This document shows, piece by piece, positions 18,776-29,880 of a stretch of 64,000 nucleotides of DNA (within the stretch, counting starts at the first letter, position 1; each line of letters opens with the position of its first letter). Origin of the DNA: Mesorhizobium sp. C432A. Lineage in GTDB: Bacteria; Pseudomonadota; Alphaproteobacteria; Rhizobiales; Rhizobiaceae. The stretch is from assembly GCF_030323145.1 (NCBI RefSeq), contig NZ_CP100470.1, forward strand, positions 4,381,001 through 4,445,000, written 5' to 3'. The notes beneath the pieces were generated by a model. The model saw nothing but the letters and a program-made list of their open reading frames with translations, searched no databases and was not told the DNA's origin. The position numbers and the translations under genes were made by a program.

Positions 18776-19246
18776 TTACTCCGCTGCCGCTTCCGGCAGC
18801 TTGACCGAACCGCCGGCCTTTTCGATCTTCTCGATCGCGGCCTTGGAGGCGCCCGCGACGTCGAAGGCAAGCTTTGCCTTGAGCTCGCCGTCCGAGAGGA
18901 TGCGCACGCCGTCCTTGACGCGGCGGATGACGCCGGCGGCAACGAGCGCCTCGGCCGTCACGGTCGCCTTGGCGTCAAGCTTCTTGGCATCGAGCGCCGT
19001 CTGGATACGAGCCAGCGACACGACGACAAAGCTCTTGGCGAAGATGTTATTGAAGCCACGCTTCGGCAGGCGCCGATAGAGCGGCATCTGGCCGCCCTCG
19101 AAGCCGTTGATGGCAACGCCGGAGCGCGCCTTCTGGCCCTTGACGCCGCGACCGCCGGTCTTGCCCGAGCCGGAGCCGATGCCACGGCCGAGACGCTTCT
19201 TGGAGTGCGTCGCGCCGTCCTTGTCACGCAGATCGTTGAGTTTCAT
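18776..19246 (-). CDS. rplO: 50S ribosomal protein L15
   Basis: 156 residues. The glycine-rich N-terminus [39 protein letters not shown] and [10 protein letters not shown] are diagnostic for L15. It lies 22 bases after rpmD. The C-terminal part [20 protein letters not shown] is normal. Confidence 0.98.
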   Translation of the reverse strand: MKLNDLRDKDGATHSKKRLGRGIGSGSGKTGGRGVKGQKARSGVAINGFEGGQMPLYRRLPKRGFNNIFAKSFVVVSLARIQTALDAKKLDAKATVTAEALVAAGVIRRVKDGVRILSDGELKAKLAFDVAGASKAAIEKIEKAGGSVKLPEAAAE

Positions 19247-19268
19247 CTGGGTTCTCCTGCGCTTTTGC

Positions 19269-19466
19269 TCAGCCCTCGTCCACGACGCGGACGAGATGCT
19301 GGACGGCAGCGATCATGCCGCGCACCGAGGGAGTGTCCTCCAGAGTGCGCTGCTTGTGCATCTTGTTGAGGCCGAGGCCGACCAGCGTCGCGCGCTGTTC
19401 CTTCGGGCGGCGGATCGGCGAACCGATCTGCTCAACGGTGATGGTCTTGGTTGCTTTCTTGGCCAT
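19269..19466 (-). CDS. rpmD: 50S ribosomal protein L30
   Basis: A 65-residue L30 with [20 protein letters not shown] and [20 protein letters not shown]. The ATG at 19466 (MAKKATKT) is preferred over a TTG two codons upstream. It sits between rpsE and rplO as in the standard spc operon. Confidence 0.97.
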   Translation of the reverse strand: MAKKATKTITVEQIGSPIRRPKEQRATLVGLGLNKMHKQRTLEDTPSVRGMIAAVQHLVRVVDEG

Positions 19467-19490
19467 GGTCAAAATCCCTGGTCAGATCGA

Positions 19491-20054
19491 CTATTCTTCA
19501 GCCGCAACGGCGGTGCCGCGGCGGGCCTGAAGGGTCGAATACTTGATGCCGCGTGCAGCAGCCACATCCTTGGGATGCATCTGGCTCTTCAGCGCGTCGA
19601 ATGTGGCACGAACCATGTTGTAGGGGTTCGACGAACCCATCGACTTGGCGACCACGTCATGCATGCCGAGCGTCTCGAAGACAGCGCGCATCGGGCCGCC
19701 GGCGATGATGCCGGTACCCTGCTTGGCAGCGCGCAGCAGCACGCGTCCGGCGCCCCAGCGTCCTTCGACGTCGTGGTGCAGCGTGCGGCCCGAGCGCAGC
19801 GGCACGAAAATCATGTCGCGCTTGGCCGACTCAGTTGCCTTGCGGATCGCTTCCGGCACTTCGCGCGCCTTGCCGTGACCGAAGCCGACGCGGCCCTTCT
19901 GGTCGCCGACGACGACGAGTGCTGCAAAACCGAAGCGACGGCCGCCCTTGACGACCTTGGCGACACGGTTGATGTGGACGAGCTTGTCCACCATGCCGTC
20001 ATCGCGTTCTTCACGATCGCGGCCGCGGCCGCCATCCCTACGTTCCTGTGCCAT
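19491..20054 (-). CDS. rpsE: 30S ribosomal protein S5
   Basis: 187 residues. After a basic/acidic N-terminal extension ([16 protein letters not shown]) comes the S5 double-stranded RNA-binding-like domain ([19 protein letters not shown]) and the C-terminal [11 protein letters not shown]. The start at 20054 is supported by AAGGAACAGGAT directly upstream; the open frame reaches 20084. Ribosome role: decoding fidelity. Confidence 0.97.
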   Translation of the reverse strand: MAQERRDGGRGRDREERDDGMVDKLVHINRVAKVVKGGRRFGFAALVVVGDQKGRVGFGHGKAREVPEAIRKATESAKRDMIFVPLRSGRTLHHDVEGRWGAGRVLLRAAKQGTGIIAGGPMRAVFETLGMHDVVAKSMGSSNPYNMVRATFDALKSQMHPKDVAAARGIKYSTLQARRGTAVAAEE

Positions 20055-20143
20055 ATCCTGTTCCTTGTTTTTTTCCGGAAGCACGGTTGCTGATAAGATC
20101 CGGTGCGCCTCTTTGGGTCACCGGGGGCGAATTATTTTTCCTT

Positions 20144-20206
20144 GCATGATCTTGTCCGAAAAGTCTGCAACTTTTTGCTGCGCTGACCTTCGGTTCGGGA
20201 TCAGGC
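20144..20206. repeat. Palindromic repeat between rplR and rpsE
   Basis: GCATGATCTTGTCCGAAAAGTCTGCAACTTTTT ... TTCGGGATCAGGC, an interrupted inverted repeat with outer arms GCATGATC/GATCAGGC and inner CCGAAAAGT/ACTTTTT. It shares the core CCGAAAAGTCTGCAACTTTT with the element at 20667-20707 on the other side of rplR. Confidence 0.65.
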
Positions 20207-20208
20207 AA

Positions 20209-20568
20209 TTAGAAGCTCAGACCGCCTTCACGGGCAGCCTCGGCCAGCGCCTTGACGCGGCCGTGATAGATATAGGCGCCGCGGTCAAAGACGACTTCCT
20301 TGACGCCGGCCTTCGAAGCACGCTCGGCGATCAGCTTGCCAACAGCGGCTGCTGCCTCGGTGTCGGCGCCGGTCTTGAGCGAACCCTTGAGGTCCTTCTC
20401 GAGTGTCGATGCAGCCGCGATGGTATGGCCCTTGGCATCGTCGATGACCTGCACGTAGATGTTCTTCGACGTGCGGTGAACCGAGAGACGCGGACGTTCG
20501 CCGGCGACCTTCTTGATCTGGCGGCGGACGCGCTGCGCGCGGCGCTGGATGGATTCCTTGGTAGCCAT
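20209..20568 (-). CDS. rplR: 50S ribosomal protein L18
   Basis: 119 residues: [39 protein letters not shown] and [20 protein letters not shown] are typical L18 segments. It binds 5S rRNA. The start at 20568 follows AGGAAGACTATC; the same frame stays open upstream to 21051 without family resemblance. It is flanked on both sides by related repeats, which widens the usually tight rplF-rplR-rpsE spacing. Confidence 0.98.
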   Translation of the reverse strand: MATKESIQRRAQRVRRQIKKVAGERPRLSVHRTSKNIYVQVIDDAKGHTIAAASTLEKDLKGSLKTGADTEAAAAVGKLIAERASKAGVKEVVFDRGAYIYHGRVKALAEAAREGGLSF

Positions 20569-20666
20569 GATAGTCTTCCTTGCCTTCAAAAAACGGGGGC
20601 CGCCATGTGCGGTAGGCGAAAGCGCCTCCCGCGACCGCTCCCCGCGGCGTTGCACTTCTTTGGCTT

Positions 20667-20707
20667 GGCCTTTTCCGAAAAGTCTGCAACTTTTCGGGGC
20701 CAGGCCT
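20667..20707. repeat. Palindromic repeat between rplF and rplR
   Basis: CCGAAAAGT-CTGCA-ACTTTTCGG (20675-20697) is a perfect 9-bp hairpin, embedded in GGCC...GGCC outer arms, immediately downstream of the rplF stop. Confidence 0.7.
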
Positions 20708-20708
20708 A

Positions 20709-21242
20709 CTACTTCTTCTTGCCTTCCTTGCGGACGATCTTCTCGCCGGCATAGCGGACACCCTTGCCCTTGTAGGGCTCGGGACCGCGATACTCGCGGA
20801 TCTCGGCTGCAACCTGGCCGACCTGCTGCTTGTCGATGCCGGTCACGGTGATTTCCGTCGGCTTCGGCACGGTGATCGTGATGCCGGCCGGCGTCTCGTA
20901 AACGACGTCGTGGCTGAAGCCAAGCGCCAGCTGCAGGTTCTTGCCCTGGAGTGCCGCGCGATAGCCGACGCCGGTGATCTCGAGCTTCTTCTCGAAACCG
21001 TCCTTGACGCCCTGCAGGATGTTGACGATCTGCGTGCGCGACATGCCCCACTTGGAGCGGGCGGTCTTGGTCTGGTCACGCGGCTGGACAGCGATTTCGC
21101 TGCCTTCCATCTTGACCAGCACTTCGTCGTTCACCACGAACTTCAGCTCGCCCTTGGGGCCCTTCGCCGTCACGGTCTGGCCGTTGACGGTCGCGGTCAC
21201 GCCCTGCGGCAGCGAAACGGGTTTCTTTCCAATACGAGACAT
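20709..21242 (-). CDS. rplF: 50S ribosomal protein L6
   Basis: 177 residues, normal length. It starts [20 protein letters not shown] and has the two homologous L6 folds; the signature near the C-terminus is [19 protein letters not shown]. It is near the sarcin-ricin loop and factor-binding region. Confidence 0.98.
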   Translation of the reverse strand: MSRIGKKPVSLPQGVTATVNGQTVTAKGPKGELKFVVNDEVLVKMEGSEIAVQPRDQTKTARSKWGMSRTQIVNILQGVKDGFEKKLEITGVGYRAALQGKNLQLALGFSHDVVYETPAGITITVPKPTEITVTGIDKQQVGQVAAEIREYRGPEPYKGKGVRYAGEKIVRKEGKKK

Positions 21243-21283
21243 TTGGTTGTCCTCGTCACTTCTCTTGTTTCAGGTCTGCCGAA

Positions 21284-21682
21284 TTAGAAAATCTGGCAGA
21301 GGATTTCGCCGCCGACATTCTGTTCGCGTGCTTCGTGATCGGCCATCACGCCCTTCGGCGTCGAAAGGATGGCGATGCCGAGGCCGTTGGCGACGTGCGG
21401 GATCGACTTGGCCGAAACGTAAACGCGGCGGCCAGGCTTCGAGACGCGGGCGATTTCGCGCACGACCGGAGCACCGTCGAAATACTTCAGCTCGATTTCG
21501 ATTTCGGACTTGCCGTTGTCGAAGTCGGTCTGGCTGTAGTCGCGGATATAGCCTTCAGCCTTCAGCACGTCGAGGACGCGGGTACGCAGGCGCGACGCCG
21601 GCGTCGAAACGCTCGACTTCTTACGGCCATACGCGTTGCGGATGCGGGTCAGCATATCGCCGAGAGGATCGCTCAATGACAT
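21284..21682 (-). CDS. rpsH: 30S ribosomal protein S8
   Basis: 132 residues. [20 protein letters not shown] at the N-terminus and [20 protein letters not shown] with GGEILCQIF at the C-terminus are the S8 hallmarks. In enterics S8 is the autoregulator of the spc operon; the target site near rplX/rplE was not identifiable here by eye. Confidence 0.98.
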   Translation of the reverse strand: MSLSDPLGDMLTRIRNAYGRKKSSVSTPASRLRTRVLDVLKAEGYIRDYSQTDFDNGKSEIEIELKYFDGAPVVREIARVSKPGRRVYVSAKSIPHVANGLGIAILSTPKGVMADHEAREQNVGGEILCQIF

Positions 21683-21694
21683 GTTATGTCCTCC

Positions 21695-22000
21695 TTACCA
21701 GCTCGACTTGACCAGGCCCGGGATCTGGCCGTTATTGCCGAGATCACGAAGCGCGATGCGCGATACTTTGAGCTTGCGATAATAGGCGCGCGGACGGCCG
21801 GTAACTTCGCAGCGGTTGCGGATGCGGATCTTGGCCGAGTTGCGCGGCAGGGCAGCAAGCTTCAGCTGAGCGCGGAAACGCTCTTCCATCGGCTTGGACT
21901 GGTCCATGATGATCGCCTTGAGCGCTGCGCGCTTGGGACCGTACTGGTCGGCAAGCTTGCGGCGCCTGTTGTTCTTCTCGACTGAGCTGGTCTTTGCCAT
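21695..22000 (-). CDS. rpsN: 30S ribosomal protein S14 (zinc-independent form)
   Basis: 101 residues: the long S14 form without the CXXC zinc motif. [40 protein letters not shown] and [16 protein letters not shown] are diagnostic. It lies between rplE and rpsH. Confidence 0.98.
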   Translation of the reverse strand: MAKTSSVEKNNRRRKLADQYGPKRAALKAIIMDQSKPMEERFRAQLKLAALPRNSAKIRIRNRCEVTGRPRAYYRKLKVSRIALRDLGNNGQIPGLVKSSW

Positions 22001-22027
22001 TTCAGATTTTTCCTTTTCTCGCTGCCG

Positions 22028-22627
22028 TTACTGGCGGAAGGGGAAGTTGAAGGCCTTGAGCAATGCCCTGGCTTCGTCGTCCGTCTTCGCAGTCGTACAA
22101 ACGATGACGTCCATGCCCCAGATCTGATCAACCTTGTCGTAGTTGATCTCCGGGAACACGATGTGTTCCTTGATGCCCATGGCGTAGTTGCCACGGCCAT
22201 CGAAGCTCTTCGGATTCAGTCCGCGAAAGTCGCGGACGCGCGGCAGTGCGATGTTCACGAGACGGTCGAGGAACTCGTACATGCGTTCCTTGCGCAGCGT
22301 GACCTTGGCGCCGATCGGCATCTTCTCGCGGACCTTGAAGCCGGCGATCGAATTACGGGCGCGGGTGACGACGGCCTTCTGGCCGGCGATCATCGCCAGG
22401 TCTTCGGCCGCGATCGAAGGCTTCTTCGAATCCGCGGTCGCTTCGCCGACGCCCATGTTCAGCACGATCTTGTCGATGCGCGGAACCTGCATCTCGTTCT
22501 CGTAGCCGAACTGCTCCTGCAGCGCCTTGCGGATGGTCTCGTTGTAGACCTGCTTGAGGCGCGGCGTGTTCTGGGCCTTGGACTGTTTGCTTTCAGCCTT
22601 GGGCTTCGTGGTTTGAGCCTTAGCCAT
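22028..22627 (-). CDS. rplE: 50S ribosomal protein L5
   Basis: 199 residues, about 15-20 longer than most because of a Lys/Gln-rich N-terminal tail ([20 protein letters not shown]). The core begins [20 protein letters not shown] and includes [11 protein letters not shown] and [16 protein letters not shown]5 binds 5S rRNA and bridges to the 30S head. Its ATG overlaps the end of rplX by eight bases (ATGGCTAA), which supports this start. Confidence 0.96.
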   Translation of the reverse strand: MAKAQTTKPKAESKQSKAQNTPRLKQVYNETIRKALQEQFGYENEMQVPRIDKIVLNMGVGEATADSKKPSIAAEDLAMIAGQKAVVTRARNSIAGFKVREKMPIGAKVTLRKERMYEFLDRLVNIALPRVRDFRGLNPKSFDGRGNYAMGIKEHIVFPEINYDKVDQIWGMDVIVCTTAKTDDEARALLKAFNFPFRQ

Positions 22628-22934
22628 TGATGACTTCTCCCGAGCGCTTGGCGACGCGCACCTTCTTGCCGTCCTTCTGGAAGATGAAGCCGACGCGGGT
22701 CGGCCTGCCATCCTTGGGGTCGGCGAGCGCGATGTTCGACAGCTGGATCGGCGCTTCCTTGGTGATGATCCCGCCCTCTTGGGACTGGGACTGCTTCTGG
22801 TGACGACGGATCATGTTGACGCCGCGCACCAGCGCGGTGTCTTCCTTCGGCTGAACCGAGAGGACTTCGCCCGAACGGCCCTTGTCCTTGCCGGCCAGCA
22901 CGACGACCTTGTCGCCTTTTCTAATCTTTTGCAT
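22620..22934 (-). CDS. rplX: 50S ribosomal protein L24
   Basis: 104 residues with an N-terminal KOW motif ([20 protein letters not shown]). It is an early assembly protein of the 50S subunit. The C-terminus ending [14 protein letters not shown] is typical. The stop overlaps the rplE start. Confidence 0.98.
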   Translation of the reverse strand: MQKIRKGDKVVVLAGKDKGRSGEVLSVQPKEDTALVRGVNMIRRHQKQSQSQEGGIITKEAPIQLSNIALADPKDGRPTRVGFIFQKDGKKVRVAKRSGEVING

Positions 22935-22946
22935 TGGTCCGGCTCC

Positions 22947-23315
22947 TTACAGCACTTCAGGCGCGAGCGAGATGATCTTCATGTGGTTCTTGGCGCGGAG
23001 TTCGCGCGGAACCGGTCCGAAGATACGCGTGCCGATCGGCTCTTTCTTGTTGTCGACGAGAACGGCCGCGTTCTTGTCGAAACGGATCACGCTGCCGTCC
23101 GGGCGGCGGATGTCCTTGGCCGTGCGAACCACGACCGCCTTCATCACATCGCCCTTCTTAACGCGGCCGCGCGGAATGGCTTCCTTGATCGACACCACGA
23201 TGATGTCGCCTACGGAAGCGTATTTCCGCTTCGAGCCGCCCAGCACCTTGATGCACATGACACGACGGGCGCCGGAATTATCCGCGACGTCGAGGTTTGT
23301 TTGCATCTGAATCAT
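22947..23315 (-). CDS. rplN: 50S ribosomal protein L14
   Basis: 122 residues, exactly the family length. [20 protein letters not shown] and [20 protein letters not shown] are the conserved ends. It forms part of the intersubunit bridge with 16S rRNA helix 14. Confidence 0.98.
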   Translation of the reverse strand: MIQMQTNLDVADNSGARRVMCIKVLGGSKRKYASVGDIIVVSIKEAIPRGRVKKGDVMKAVVVRTAKDIRRPDGSVIRFDKNAAVLVDNKKEPIGTRIFGPVPRELRAKNHMKIISLAPEVL

Positions 23316-23387
23316 GACTGGCCGCCTTCTTCTCTACTAACGGGACGGGCTCAAAGCCCCTCCCCGGTCTGTCCAAAATTCGGTTTG

Positions 23388-23627
23388 TTACGCCTGGTCC
23401 GAAGACACGACGATCCAGCGCTTGTCCTTGGAAATCGGCTTCGATTCCTGGATGAACACCTGATCGCCGACCTTGTGGGCGTTGTTCTCGTCGTGCGCCT
23501 TGTACTTCTTGGTCATGCGCACGGTCTTCTTCATCACGGGATGCGTGAAGCGCCGTTCGACCTTGACGACTACCGTCTTCTCGTTCTTGTCGCTGACGAC
23601 AGTGCCCTGCAGAATGCGCTTTGGCAT
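23388..23627 (-). CDS. rpsQ: 30S ribosomal protein S17
   Basis: 79 residues: [40 protein letters not shown], then [18 protein letters not shown], an OB-fold protein that binds 16S rRNA early. It is 11 bases after rpmC. Confidence 0.98.
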   Translation of the reverse strand: MPKRILQGTVVSDKNEKTVVVKVERRFTHPVMKKTVRMTKKYKAHDENNAHKVGDQVFIQESKPISKDKRWIVVSSDQA

Positions 23628-23638
23628 GATTTTCGTCC

Positions 23639-23839
23639 TTAAGCCTTCTTGGCCGCGGACTTTTCCGCAGCGATGGTCTTGATACGCGCAATGTCCTTGC
23701 GAACCTGCCGCACGCGCGCGGTCTTCTCGAGCTGGCCGGTGGCCTTCTGGAAGCGCAGGTTGAACTGCTCCTTCTTCAGGCTGGCCAGATCGTCGGTCAG
23801 CTGGTCCTGGGTCTTGGTCCGGATGTCTTCGGCTTTCAT
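23639..23839 (-). CDS. rpmC: 50S ribosomal protein L29
   Basis: 66 residues, two-helix protein: [56 protein letters not shown]. The start at 23839 is fixed by family length; the open frame extends into rplP. It lies near the peptide exit tunnel. Confidence 0.97.
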   Translation of the reverse strand: MKAEDIRTKTQDQLTDDLASLKKEQFNLRFQKATGQLEKTARVRQVRKDIARIKTIAAEKSAAKKA

Positions 23840-23852
23840 GATCAGCCCGTCC

Positions 23853-24266
23853 TTATTCTGCGATGCGCTGTACGAAGCGCGTCCTGACCGAGAGCTTGGC
23901 CGCGCCGAGACGCAGCGCCTCACGGGCGGTTTCTTCGTTGACGCCGTCGATCTCGAACATGATGCGGCCCGGCTTTACGCGCGCCGCCCAGTAATCGACA
24001 GCGCCCTTGCCCTTGCCCATGCGCACTTCAGTCGGCTTCGACGTCACCGGCACATCAGGGAAAATACGGATCCACACGCGGCCGGCACGCTTCATCTCAC
24101 GAGTGATCGCGCGGCGGGCCGCCTCGATCTCACGCGCGGTGACGCGGTTCGGCTCAAGCGCCTTCAGCCCGAAACCACCGAAATCCAGGTTGGTGCCGCC
24201 CTTTGCGGTACCATGGATACGGCCCTTGAACTGCTTGCGGAACTTTGTGCGCTTTGGCTGCAGCAT
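23853..24266 (-). CDS. rplP: 50S ribosomal protein L16
   Basis: 137 residues. [20 protein letters not shown], the arginine-rich [20 protein letters not shown] and [20 protein letters not shown] are typical L16. It organises the A-site tRNA elbow and peptidyl transferase region. Confidence 0.98.
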   Translation of the reverse strand: MLQPKRTKFRKQFKGRIHGTAKGGTNLDFGGFGLKALEPNRVTAREIEAARRAITREMKRAGRVWIRIFPDVPVTSKPTEVRMGKGKGAVDYWAARVKPGRIMFEIDGVNEETAREALRLGAAKLSVRTRFVQRIAE

Positions 24267-24292
24267 CGTTCTAACTCCAAATTCCTAAATAA

Positions 24293-25018
24293 TCAGGCGT
24301 TTTCGCGACGACGACCGCGTTCGCGATCACCACCACCGCCATGCGCAGCATCACCCTCGGTCGCGCGACGCTCCGAAGCCATCGGATCGTGCTCGAGGAT
24401 TTCGCCCTTGAACACCCAGACCTTGACGCCGCAGATGCCGTAAGCCGTATGCGCTTCGGCCGTGCCATAGTCGACATCGGCGCGCAGCGTATGCAGCGGC
24501 ACGCGGCCTTCGCGGTACCATTCCATGCGTGCAATCTCTGCGCCGCCGAGACGGCCGGCGCAGTTGATGCGGATGCCTTCGGCGCCCAGGCGCATCGCCG
24601 ACTGAACGGCGCGCTTCATGGCGCGGCGGAACGCGATACGACGCTCGAGCTGCTGGGCGATCGACTGGGCGACCAGGGTTGCGTCGATTTCCGGCTTGCG
24701 CACTTCAACGATGTTCAAGTGCGTCTCGGACTTCGTCATCTCCATCAGCTTCTTGCGAAGCTTTTCGATGTCGGCGCCCTTCTTGCCGATGATCAGGCCC
24801 GGGCGCGCCGCATGGATGGTGACGCGGCACTTCTTGTGCGGGCGCTCGATCACGACCTTGGAAATCGCAGCCTGCTTGAGTTCCTTTTCAAGATATTTGC
24901 GGATCTTGATGTCCTCATGCAGCAGCTTGCCGTACTCGCCGGTGTTCGCGAACCAGCGCGAATCCCAGGTGCGGTTGATGCCGAGGCGCAGACCGATCGG
25001 ATTGACTTTCTGACCCAT
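24293..25018 (-). CDS. rpsC: 30S ribosomal protein S3
   Basis: 241 residues with the KH domain ([20 protein letters not shown]) and the C-terminal domain ([34 protein letters not shown]). The C-terminus has a short glycine/arginine-rich tail ([15 protein letters not shown]). Its ATG overlaps the rplV stop by one base (TAATG). Confidence 0.98.
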   Translation of the reverse strand: MGQKVNPIGLRLGINRTWDSRWFANTGEYGKLLHEDIKIRKYLEKELKQAAISKVVIERPHKKCRVTIHAARPGLIIGKKGADIEKLRKKLMEMTKSETHLNIVEVRKPEIDATLVAQSIAQQLERRIAFRRAMKRAVQSAMRLGAEGIRINCAGRLGGAEIARMEWYREGRVPLHTLRADVDYGTAEAHTAYGICGVKVWVFKGEILEHDPMASERRATEGDAAHGGGGDRERGRRRENA

Positions 25019-25407
25019 TATGCGGCCTCCCCTTTTTCTTCGACTTCACGAACGACGATCGTGAGGTGCGAGAACGGCTTTTCTATACGGCTGGCGCGAC
25101 CGCGGCCACGAGCATGGAACCGCTTCATGACGATCGACTTGCCGACATAGGCTTCCGCCACGATCAGTGCATCGACGTCGAGGTCGTGGTTGTTTTCCGC
25201 GTTGGCGATCGCCGATTCCAGCGTCTTCTTGACCGTGCCGGAAATCCGCTTGGCCGAGAATTCGAGATCGGAAAGCGCTGTCGCGACCTTCTTGCCGCGG
25301 ATCAGCGCGGCAACCAGGTTCAGCTTCTGCGGGCTGATACGGATCGTGCGCAGAACGGCGCGCGCTTCGTTGTCAGCAAGCCTGCGCGGAGCTTTGGCCT
25401 TGCCCAT
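25018..25407 (-). CDS. rplV: 50S ribosomal protein L22
   Basis: 129 residues. [40 protein letters not shown] and the tunnel-loop segment [20 protein letters not shown] are conserved. No loop change of the sort linked to macrolide resistance is evident by eye. Confidence 0.98.
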   Translation of the reverse strand: MGKAKAPRRLADNEARAVLRTIRISPQKLNLVAALIRGKKVATALSDLEFSAKRISGTVKKTLESAIANAENNHDLDVDALIVAEAYVGKSIVMKRFHARGRGRASRIEKPFSHLTIVVREVEEKGEAA

Positions 25408-25409
25408 GA

Positions 25410-25688
25410 TTATTTCCTCTTCGCCTTCTTATCCGCGCCGTGACCGTAATAGGTCCGGGTCGGAGCGAATTCACCGAACTTGTGACCGACCATGTCCTCG
25501 TTCACCGAGACGGGAACATGCTTCTGGCCGTTGTAGACACCGAAGGTGAAGCCGACGAACTGCGGCAGGATGGTGGAGCGACGGCTCCACATCTTGATCA
25601 CCTCATTGCGACCACCTTCACGAACCTTGTCCACCTTCTTGAGAAGGTAGCCGTCGATGAAGGGGCCTTTCCAAATAGAACGAGTCAC
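25410..25688 (-). CDS. rpsS: 30S ribosomal protein S19
   Basis: 92 residues: [40 protein letters not shown], and [15 protein letters not shown]. It forms part of the 30S head with S13. Two bases separate it from rplV. Confidence 0.98.
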   Translation of the reverse strand: MTRSIWKGPFIDGYLLKKVDKVREGGRNEVIKMWSRRSTILPQFVGFTFGVYNGQKHVPVSVNEDMVGHKFGEFAPTRTYYGHGADKKAKRK

Positions 25689-25704
25689 TTGGCGTTACCT
25701 CTTC

Positions 25705-26538
25705 TTAGCTCTTGCGCTGATGGCGCGAGCGCAGGATGAACTTGTCGGTCGCCTTGTTGGACCGCGTCTTCTTGCCCTTGGTCGGCTTTCCCCACGGGCT
25801 GACCGGATGACGGCCACCGGAGGTGCGGCCTTCACCACCGCCATGCGGATGGTCGACCGGGTTCATGGTCACGCCGCGATTGTGCGGGCGCTTGCCGCGC
25901 CAGACCGTGCGGCCGGCCTTGCCGTCGTTGATGTTGCCGTGGTCGGGGTTCGACACGGCGCCGACGGTGGCCATGCAGGAGCCGTGAACGACCCGCTGCT
26001 CGCCCGAGTTGAGGCGCAGGATCGCCATGCCCTGGTCGCGACCGACCAGCTGTCCGTAGCCACCTGCCGAGCGGGCAACCTGGGCGCCCTTGCCCGGCTT
26101 CAGCTCGATGTTATGGACGATCGTGCCGACCGGCATCGAGGCCAGCGGCATCGCATTGCCTGGCTTCACGTCGACCGATTCACCGGCCACGATCTTGTCG
26201 CCGGCGGCAAGGCGCTGCGGAGCGATGATGTAGGACAGCTCGCCATCGTCATACTTGATCAGCGCGATGAAGGCGGTGCGGTTCGGATCGTATTCAATGC
26301 GCTCGACCGTGCCGACGACGTCGAACTTGCGGCGCTTGAAGTCGATGATGCGGTACGAACGCTTATGACCGCCGCCGATGAAGCGGGCCGTGATGCGGCC
26401 GTGATTGTTGCGGCCGCCCGACTTGGTCAGGCCTTCGGTCAGTCCCTTGACGGGCTTGCCCTTGTAGAGGCCCGAGCGGTCGACGATGACCAACTGGCGG
26501 GTGCTCGGCGTTACCGGGTTGAATTTTTTAAGTGCCAT
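25705..26538 (-). CDS. rplB: 50S ribosomal protein L2
   Basis: 277 residues. [20 protein letters not shown], the RNA-binding core, and the peptidyl-transferase-proximal [20 protein letters not shown] with its conserved histidines identify L2. Confidence 0.98.
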   Translation of the reverse strand: MALKKFNPVTPSTRQLVIVDRSGLYKGKPVKGLTEGLTKSGGRNNHGRITARFIGGGHKRSYRIIDFKRRKFDVVGTVERIEYDPNRTAFIALIKYDDGELSYIIAPQRLAAGDKIVAGESVDVKPGNAMPLASMPVGTIVHNIELKPGKGAQVARSAGGYGQLVGRDQGMAILRLNSGEQRVVHGSCMATVGAVSNPDHGNINDGKAGRTVWRGKRPHNRGVTMNPVDHPHGGGEGRTSGGRHPVSPWGKPTKGKKTRSNKATDKFILRSRHQRKS

Positions 26539-26561
26539 GTTTGTTGTCCTCGCGGCCTAGC

Positions 26562-26855
26562 TCAGAGACCCGTCGCGACGTCGATCGACTGGCCGTCGGC
26601 CAGTGTCACAATCGCCTTCTTGACGTCGCTCTGGCGGCCGATCGTGCCGCGGAAGCGCTTGATCTTGCCCTTGCGGACAAGCGTGTTCACGGCCGTAACC
26701 TTGACGCCAAACAGCGCTTCGACAGCGGCCTTGATTTCCGGCTTCGACGCCTTCTTGGCGACGTTGAAAACAACCTGGTTGTTCTCGGAAGCCATGGTCG
26801 ACTTTTCCGTGATCGCCGGCGAGACGATCACGTCGTAATGACGGAGGTCGGTCAT
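26562..26855 (-). CDS. rplW: 50S ribosomal protein L23
   Basis: 97 residues: [20 protein letters not shown], then [20 protein letters not shown] and [21 protein letters not shown]23 is the docking site for SRP and trigger factor at the tunnel exit. Its start overlaps the rplD stop by four bases. Confidence 0.98.
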   Translation of the reverse strand: MTDLRHYDVIVSPAITEKSTMASENNQVVFNVAKKASKPEIKAAVEALFGVKVTAVNTLVRKGKIKRFRGTIGRQSDVKKAIVTLADGQSIDVATGL

Positions 26856-27472
26856 TTAAAGCGCTCCTCGAGAGCCTCGACGGCGGCCTTCGAAAGGACC
26901 AGCGTGCCGCGGCGCAGAATGTCGTAGACGTTGATGCCCTGGATGGGCAGCACGTCGATGTTCGGGATGTTGGTCGCCGCCAGCTTGAAGTTCTGGTCAA
27001 GCTCGGCACCGCCGATCACCAAGGCGTTGGTCAGGCCCAGTGTCGCGAAATTCGCGATCAGCGCCTTCGTCTTGGCCTCGGTCAGCTTCAGCTCGTCGAT
27101 GATGATGATCGACGCGCTCTTGGCCTTGGCCGAGAGAGCATGCCGCAAGCCCAGAGCGCGCACCTTCTTCGGCAGATCGTGCTCGTGGCTGCGAACGACC
27201 GGGCCGTGGGCCTTGCCGCCGCCGCGGAACTGCGGAGCGCGTGCCGAATGGTGACGGGCGCGGCCCGTACCCTTCTGCTTGTACATCTTGGCGCCGGTGC
27301 GCGCGATTTCGGCGCGGCCCTTGGCCTTGTGCGTGCCCTGCTGCCGTTTGGCCAGCTGCCAGCGCACGACGCGCTGCAGGATGTCCTCGCGCGGATCAAG
27401 GCCGAAAATCTCCTCGGAGAGTTTCACCTTGCCGGCGTCCTTGCCGCCAAGCGTTGTGATCTTGAGATCCAT
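26852..27472 (-). CDS. rplD: 50S ribosomal protein L4
   Basis: 206 residues. The tunnel loop [20 protein letters not shown] and [20 protein letters not shown] are diagnostic. In enterics L4 autoregulates the S10 operon through its leader; no equivalent leader was identified here. It overlaps rplC by one base (TAATG) and rplW by four. Confidence 0.98.
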   Translation of the reverse strand: MDLKITTLGGKDAGKVKLSEEIFGLDPREDILQRVVRWQLAKRQQGTHKAKGRAEIARTGAKMYKQKGTGRARHHSARAPQFRGGGKAHGPVVRSHEHDLPKKVRALGLRHALSAKAKSASIIIIDELKLTEAKTKALIANFATLGLTNALVIGGAELDQNFKLAATNIPNIDVLPIQGINVYDILRRGTLVLSKAAVEALEERFK

Positions 27473-28200
27473 TATTCTGCTCCCTCTGCGGCCGGAGCCT
27501 CGTTCTTGGCGCCACTCTCGGCGGCAACGGCGCGGATCGCGGCAGGCTTCGGCGCGTTGGCCGGCAGTGCCACCTTGGCCGCATCGCGGACCAGGATCCA
27601 GGCGCCCTTCGATCCGGGAACCGCACCGCGGATCAGGATCAGGCCGCGGTCGGCGTCGGTCGAAACGATCTCGACATTCTGTGTGGTGACGCGGGTGTCG
27701 CCCATGTGGCCAGCCATATGCTTGCCCTTGAACACTTTGCCCGGGTCCTGACGCTGGCCGGTCGAACCATGCGTACGGTGCGAAACCGAGTTACCGTGCG
27801 TCGCGCGGCCACCACCCATGTGATGGCGCTTGATGACGCCCTGGAAACCCTTGCCGATCGTCGTGCCCGTCACATCGACCTTCTGGCCGGCGACGAAGTG
27901 CTCGACGGTGATCTCGGCGCCGACATCGATCATGTTGTCGGCGGAGACGCGGAACTCGGCGACCTTCGCCTTCGGCTCGACGGAAGCGGTCGCGAAATGG
28001 CCGCGCATCGCCTTCGACGTGTTCTTCACCTTGGCAAGGCCAACGCCGAGCTGGACGGCGGTATAGCCGTTCTTCTCCTGCGTGCGCTGAGCCACGACCT
28101 GGCAGTTCTCCATCTGGAGAACGGTGACGGGAACATGTTCCCCGGCATCATTATAGATGCGGGTCATTCCCACCTTCTTTGCAATCACACCTGAACGCAT
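27472..28200 (-). CDS. rplC: 50S ribosomal protein L3
   Basis: 242 residues. It begins [20 protein letters not shown] and contains [20 protein letters not shown] with the conserved glutamine that is methylated in homologues. The start at 28200 is supported by AAAGGAA upstream; twelve further in-frame codons upstream are unlikely. A C-terminal extension rich in Ala and Glu is typical of alphaproteobacteria. Confidence 0.97.
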   Translation of the reverse strand: MRSGVIAKKVGMTRIYNDAGEHVPVTVLQMENCQVVAQRTQEKNGYTAVQLGVGLAKVKNTSKAMRGHFATASVEPKAKVAEFRVSADNMIDVGAEITVEHFVAGQKVDVTGTTIGKGFQGVIKRHHMGGGRATHGNSVSHRTHGSTGQRQDPGKVFKGKHMAGHMGDTRVTTQNVEIVSTDADRGLILIRGAVPGSKGAWILVRDAAKVALPANAPKPAAIRAVAAESGAKNEAPAAEGAE

Positions 28201-28261
28201 CGGTTCAATTCCTTTAGAGTTCCGGGCCAGGGGCACCGCCCCTTACCGCGCTCTCATTCCC

Positions 28262-28570
28262 TTAGAGCTTGATCTCGACGTCGACACCGGCGGCCAGATC
28301 GAGCTTCATCAAAGCATCGACCGTCTGCGGGGTCGGATCGACGATGTCGAGCAGACGCTTGTGCGTGCGCATCTCGAACTGCTCGCGGCTCTTCTTGTCG
28401 ACGTGAGGCGACCGGTTGACCGTGAACTTTTCGATCCGCGTCGGCAGCGGAATGGGGCCGCGGACGTTTGCTCCGGTGCGCTTGGCCGTCGACACGATTT
28501 CTTTCGTCGAGGCGTCAAGCACGCGGTGATCAAACGCCTTCAGGCGGATGCGGATATTCTGTCCGTTCAT
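28262..28570 (-). CDS. rpsJ: 30S ribosomal protein S10 / NusE
   Basis: 102 residues: [40 protein letters not shown], and [20 protein letters not shown]10 also acts as NusE in antitermination. It follows tuf by 69 bases and starts the S10 part of the superoperon. Confidence 0.98.
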   Translation of the reverse strand: MNGQNIRIRLKAFDHRVLDASTKEIVSTAKRTGANVRGPIPLPTRIEKFTVNRSPHVDKKSREQFEMRTHKRLLDIVDPTPQTVDALMKLDLAAGVDVEIKL

Positions 28571-28639
28571 GCGTCACTTCCTTGTTCTGGCGCGGCGCGG
28601 GCAAATCCTGCGCCCGCGACAGATCGGTTTAAGTCCAAA

Positions 28640-29815
28640 TTACTCTTTGATGGTGACGACGATGCCGGCACCGACGGTGCGGCCGCCTTCACGGATGGCG
28701 AAGCGCAGCTTCTCTTCCATGGCGATCGGCACGATCAGCTCGACATCGACGGTGATGTTGTCGCCGGGCATAACCATTTCCGTGCCTTCCGGCAGCGACA
28801 CGATGCCGGTCACGTCGGTCGTGCGGAAGTAGAACTGCGGACGGTAGTTGGTGAAGAACGGCGTGTGACGGCCACCTTCGTCCTTGGTCAGGATGTAGGC
28901 TTCGGCCACGAACTTCTTGTGCGGCTTCACCGTACCGGGCTTGGCCAGAACCTGGCCGCGCTCGACACCTTCACGATCAACGCCGCGCAGCAGCGCGCCG
29001 ATGTTGTCGCCGGCCTGGCCCTGGTCGAGCAGCTTGCGGAACATCTCGACGCCCGTGCAGGTCGTCTTGGTCGTCGGACGGATGCCGATGATTTCCAGTT
29101 CCTCGCCGACCTTGACGATGCCGCGCTCGACGCGGCCGGTCACGACCGTGCCACGGCCCGAGATCGAGAACACGTCTTCGATCGGCATCAGGAACGGCTT
29201 GTCCAGCGGACGAACAGGCGTCGGGATATAGGCATCGACCGCAGCCATCAACTCGCGGATCGCATCTTCGCCGATGGTCTTGTTGGAATCTTCCAGAGCA
29301 GCCAGCGCCGAACCCTTGACGATCGGAATGTCGTCGCCGGGGAACTCGTTCTTCGACAGAAGCTCGCGAACCTCGAGCTCGACCAGTTCGAGCAGCTCGG
29401 CATCGTCGACCTGGTCGACCTTGTTCAGGAACACCACGATCGACGGCACGCCGACCTGACGGGCAAGCAGGATGTGCTCGCGGGTCTGCGGCATCGGGCC
29501 GTCGGCGGCCGACACCACCAGGATCGCGCCGTCCATCTGCGCAGCGCCCGTGATCATGTTCTTCACATAGTCGGCGTGGCCGGGGCAGTCGACATGGGCG
29601 TAGTGGCGCGCTGCCGTCTCGTATTCGACGTGCGCCGTCGAAATCGTGATGCCGCGGGCCTTCTCTTCGGGCGCCGCATCGATCTGGTCGTAGCGCTTGT
29701 ACTCGCCAAAATACTTCGTGATCGCCGCCGTCAGCGACGTCTTGCCATGATCGACGTGGCCAATCGTGCCAATGTTCACATGAGGCTTGTTACGCTCGAA
29801 TTTACCTTTTGCCAT
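28640..29815 (-). CDS. tuf: Elongation factor Tu, copy 1
   Basis: The 391-residue GTPase carries aminoacyl-tRNA to the ribosome. G motifs are [10 protein letters not shown] (residues 18-27), [10 protein letters not shown] and NKVDQVDD; domains 2 and 3 are complete and the C-terminus is [10 protein letters not shown]. It lies between fusA and rpsJ as in other str operons. The coding sequence is essentially identical to the second copy at 54166-55341: the protein is the same and the only base difference seen is at 29756 versus 55282, a synonymous His codon change. Flanks diverge right outside the start and stop codons. Confidence 0.98.
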   Translation of the reverse strand: MAKGKFERNKPHVNIGTIGHVDHGKTSLTAAITKYFGEYKRYDQIDAAPEEKARGITISTAHVEYETAARHYAHVDCPGHADYVKNMITGAAQMDGAILVVSAADGPMPQTREHILLARQVGVPSIVVFLNKVDQVDDAELLELVELEVRELLSKNEFPGDDIPIVKGSALAALEDSNKTIGEDAIRELMAAVDAYIPTPVRPLDKPFLMPIEDVFSISGRGTVVTGRVERGIVKVGEELEIIGIRPTTKTTCTGVEMFRKLLDQGQAGDNIGALLRGVDREGVERGQVLAKPGTVKPHKKFVAEAYILTKDEGGRHTPFFTNYRPQFYFRTTDVTGIVSLPEGTEMVMPGDNITVDVELIVPIAMEEKLRFAIREGGRTVGAGIVVTIKE

Positions 29816-29880
29816 GTGATGTCTCCAATCTGCTCGCCCGTACGGGCCTTGAATTAAGTTACCGATGCAACCCGTTCAGG

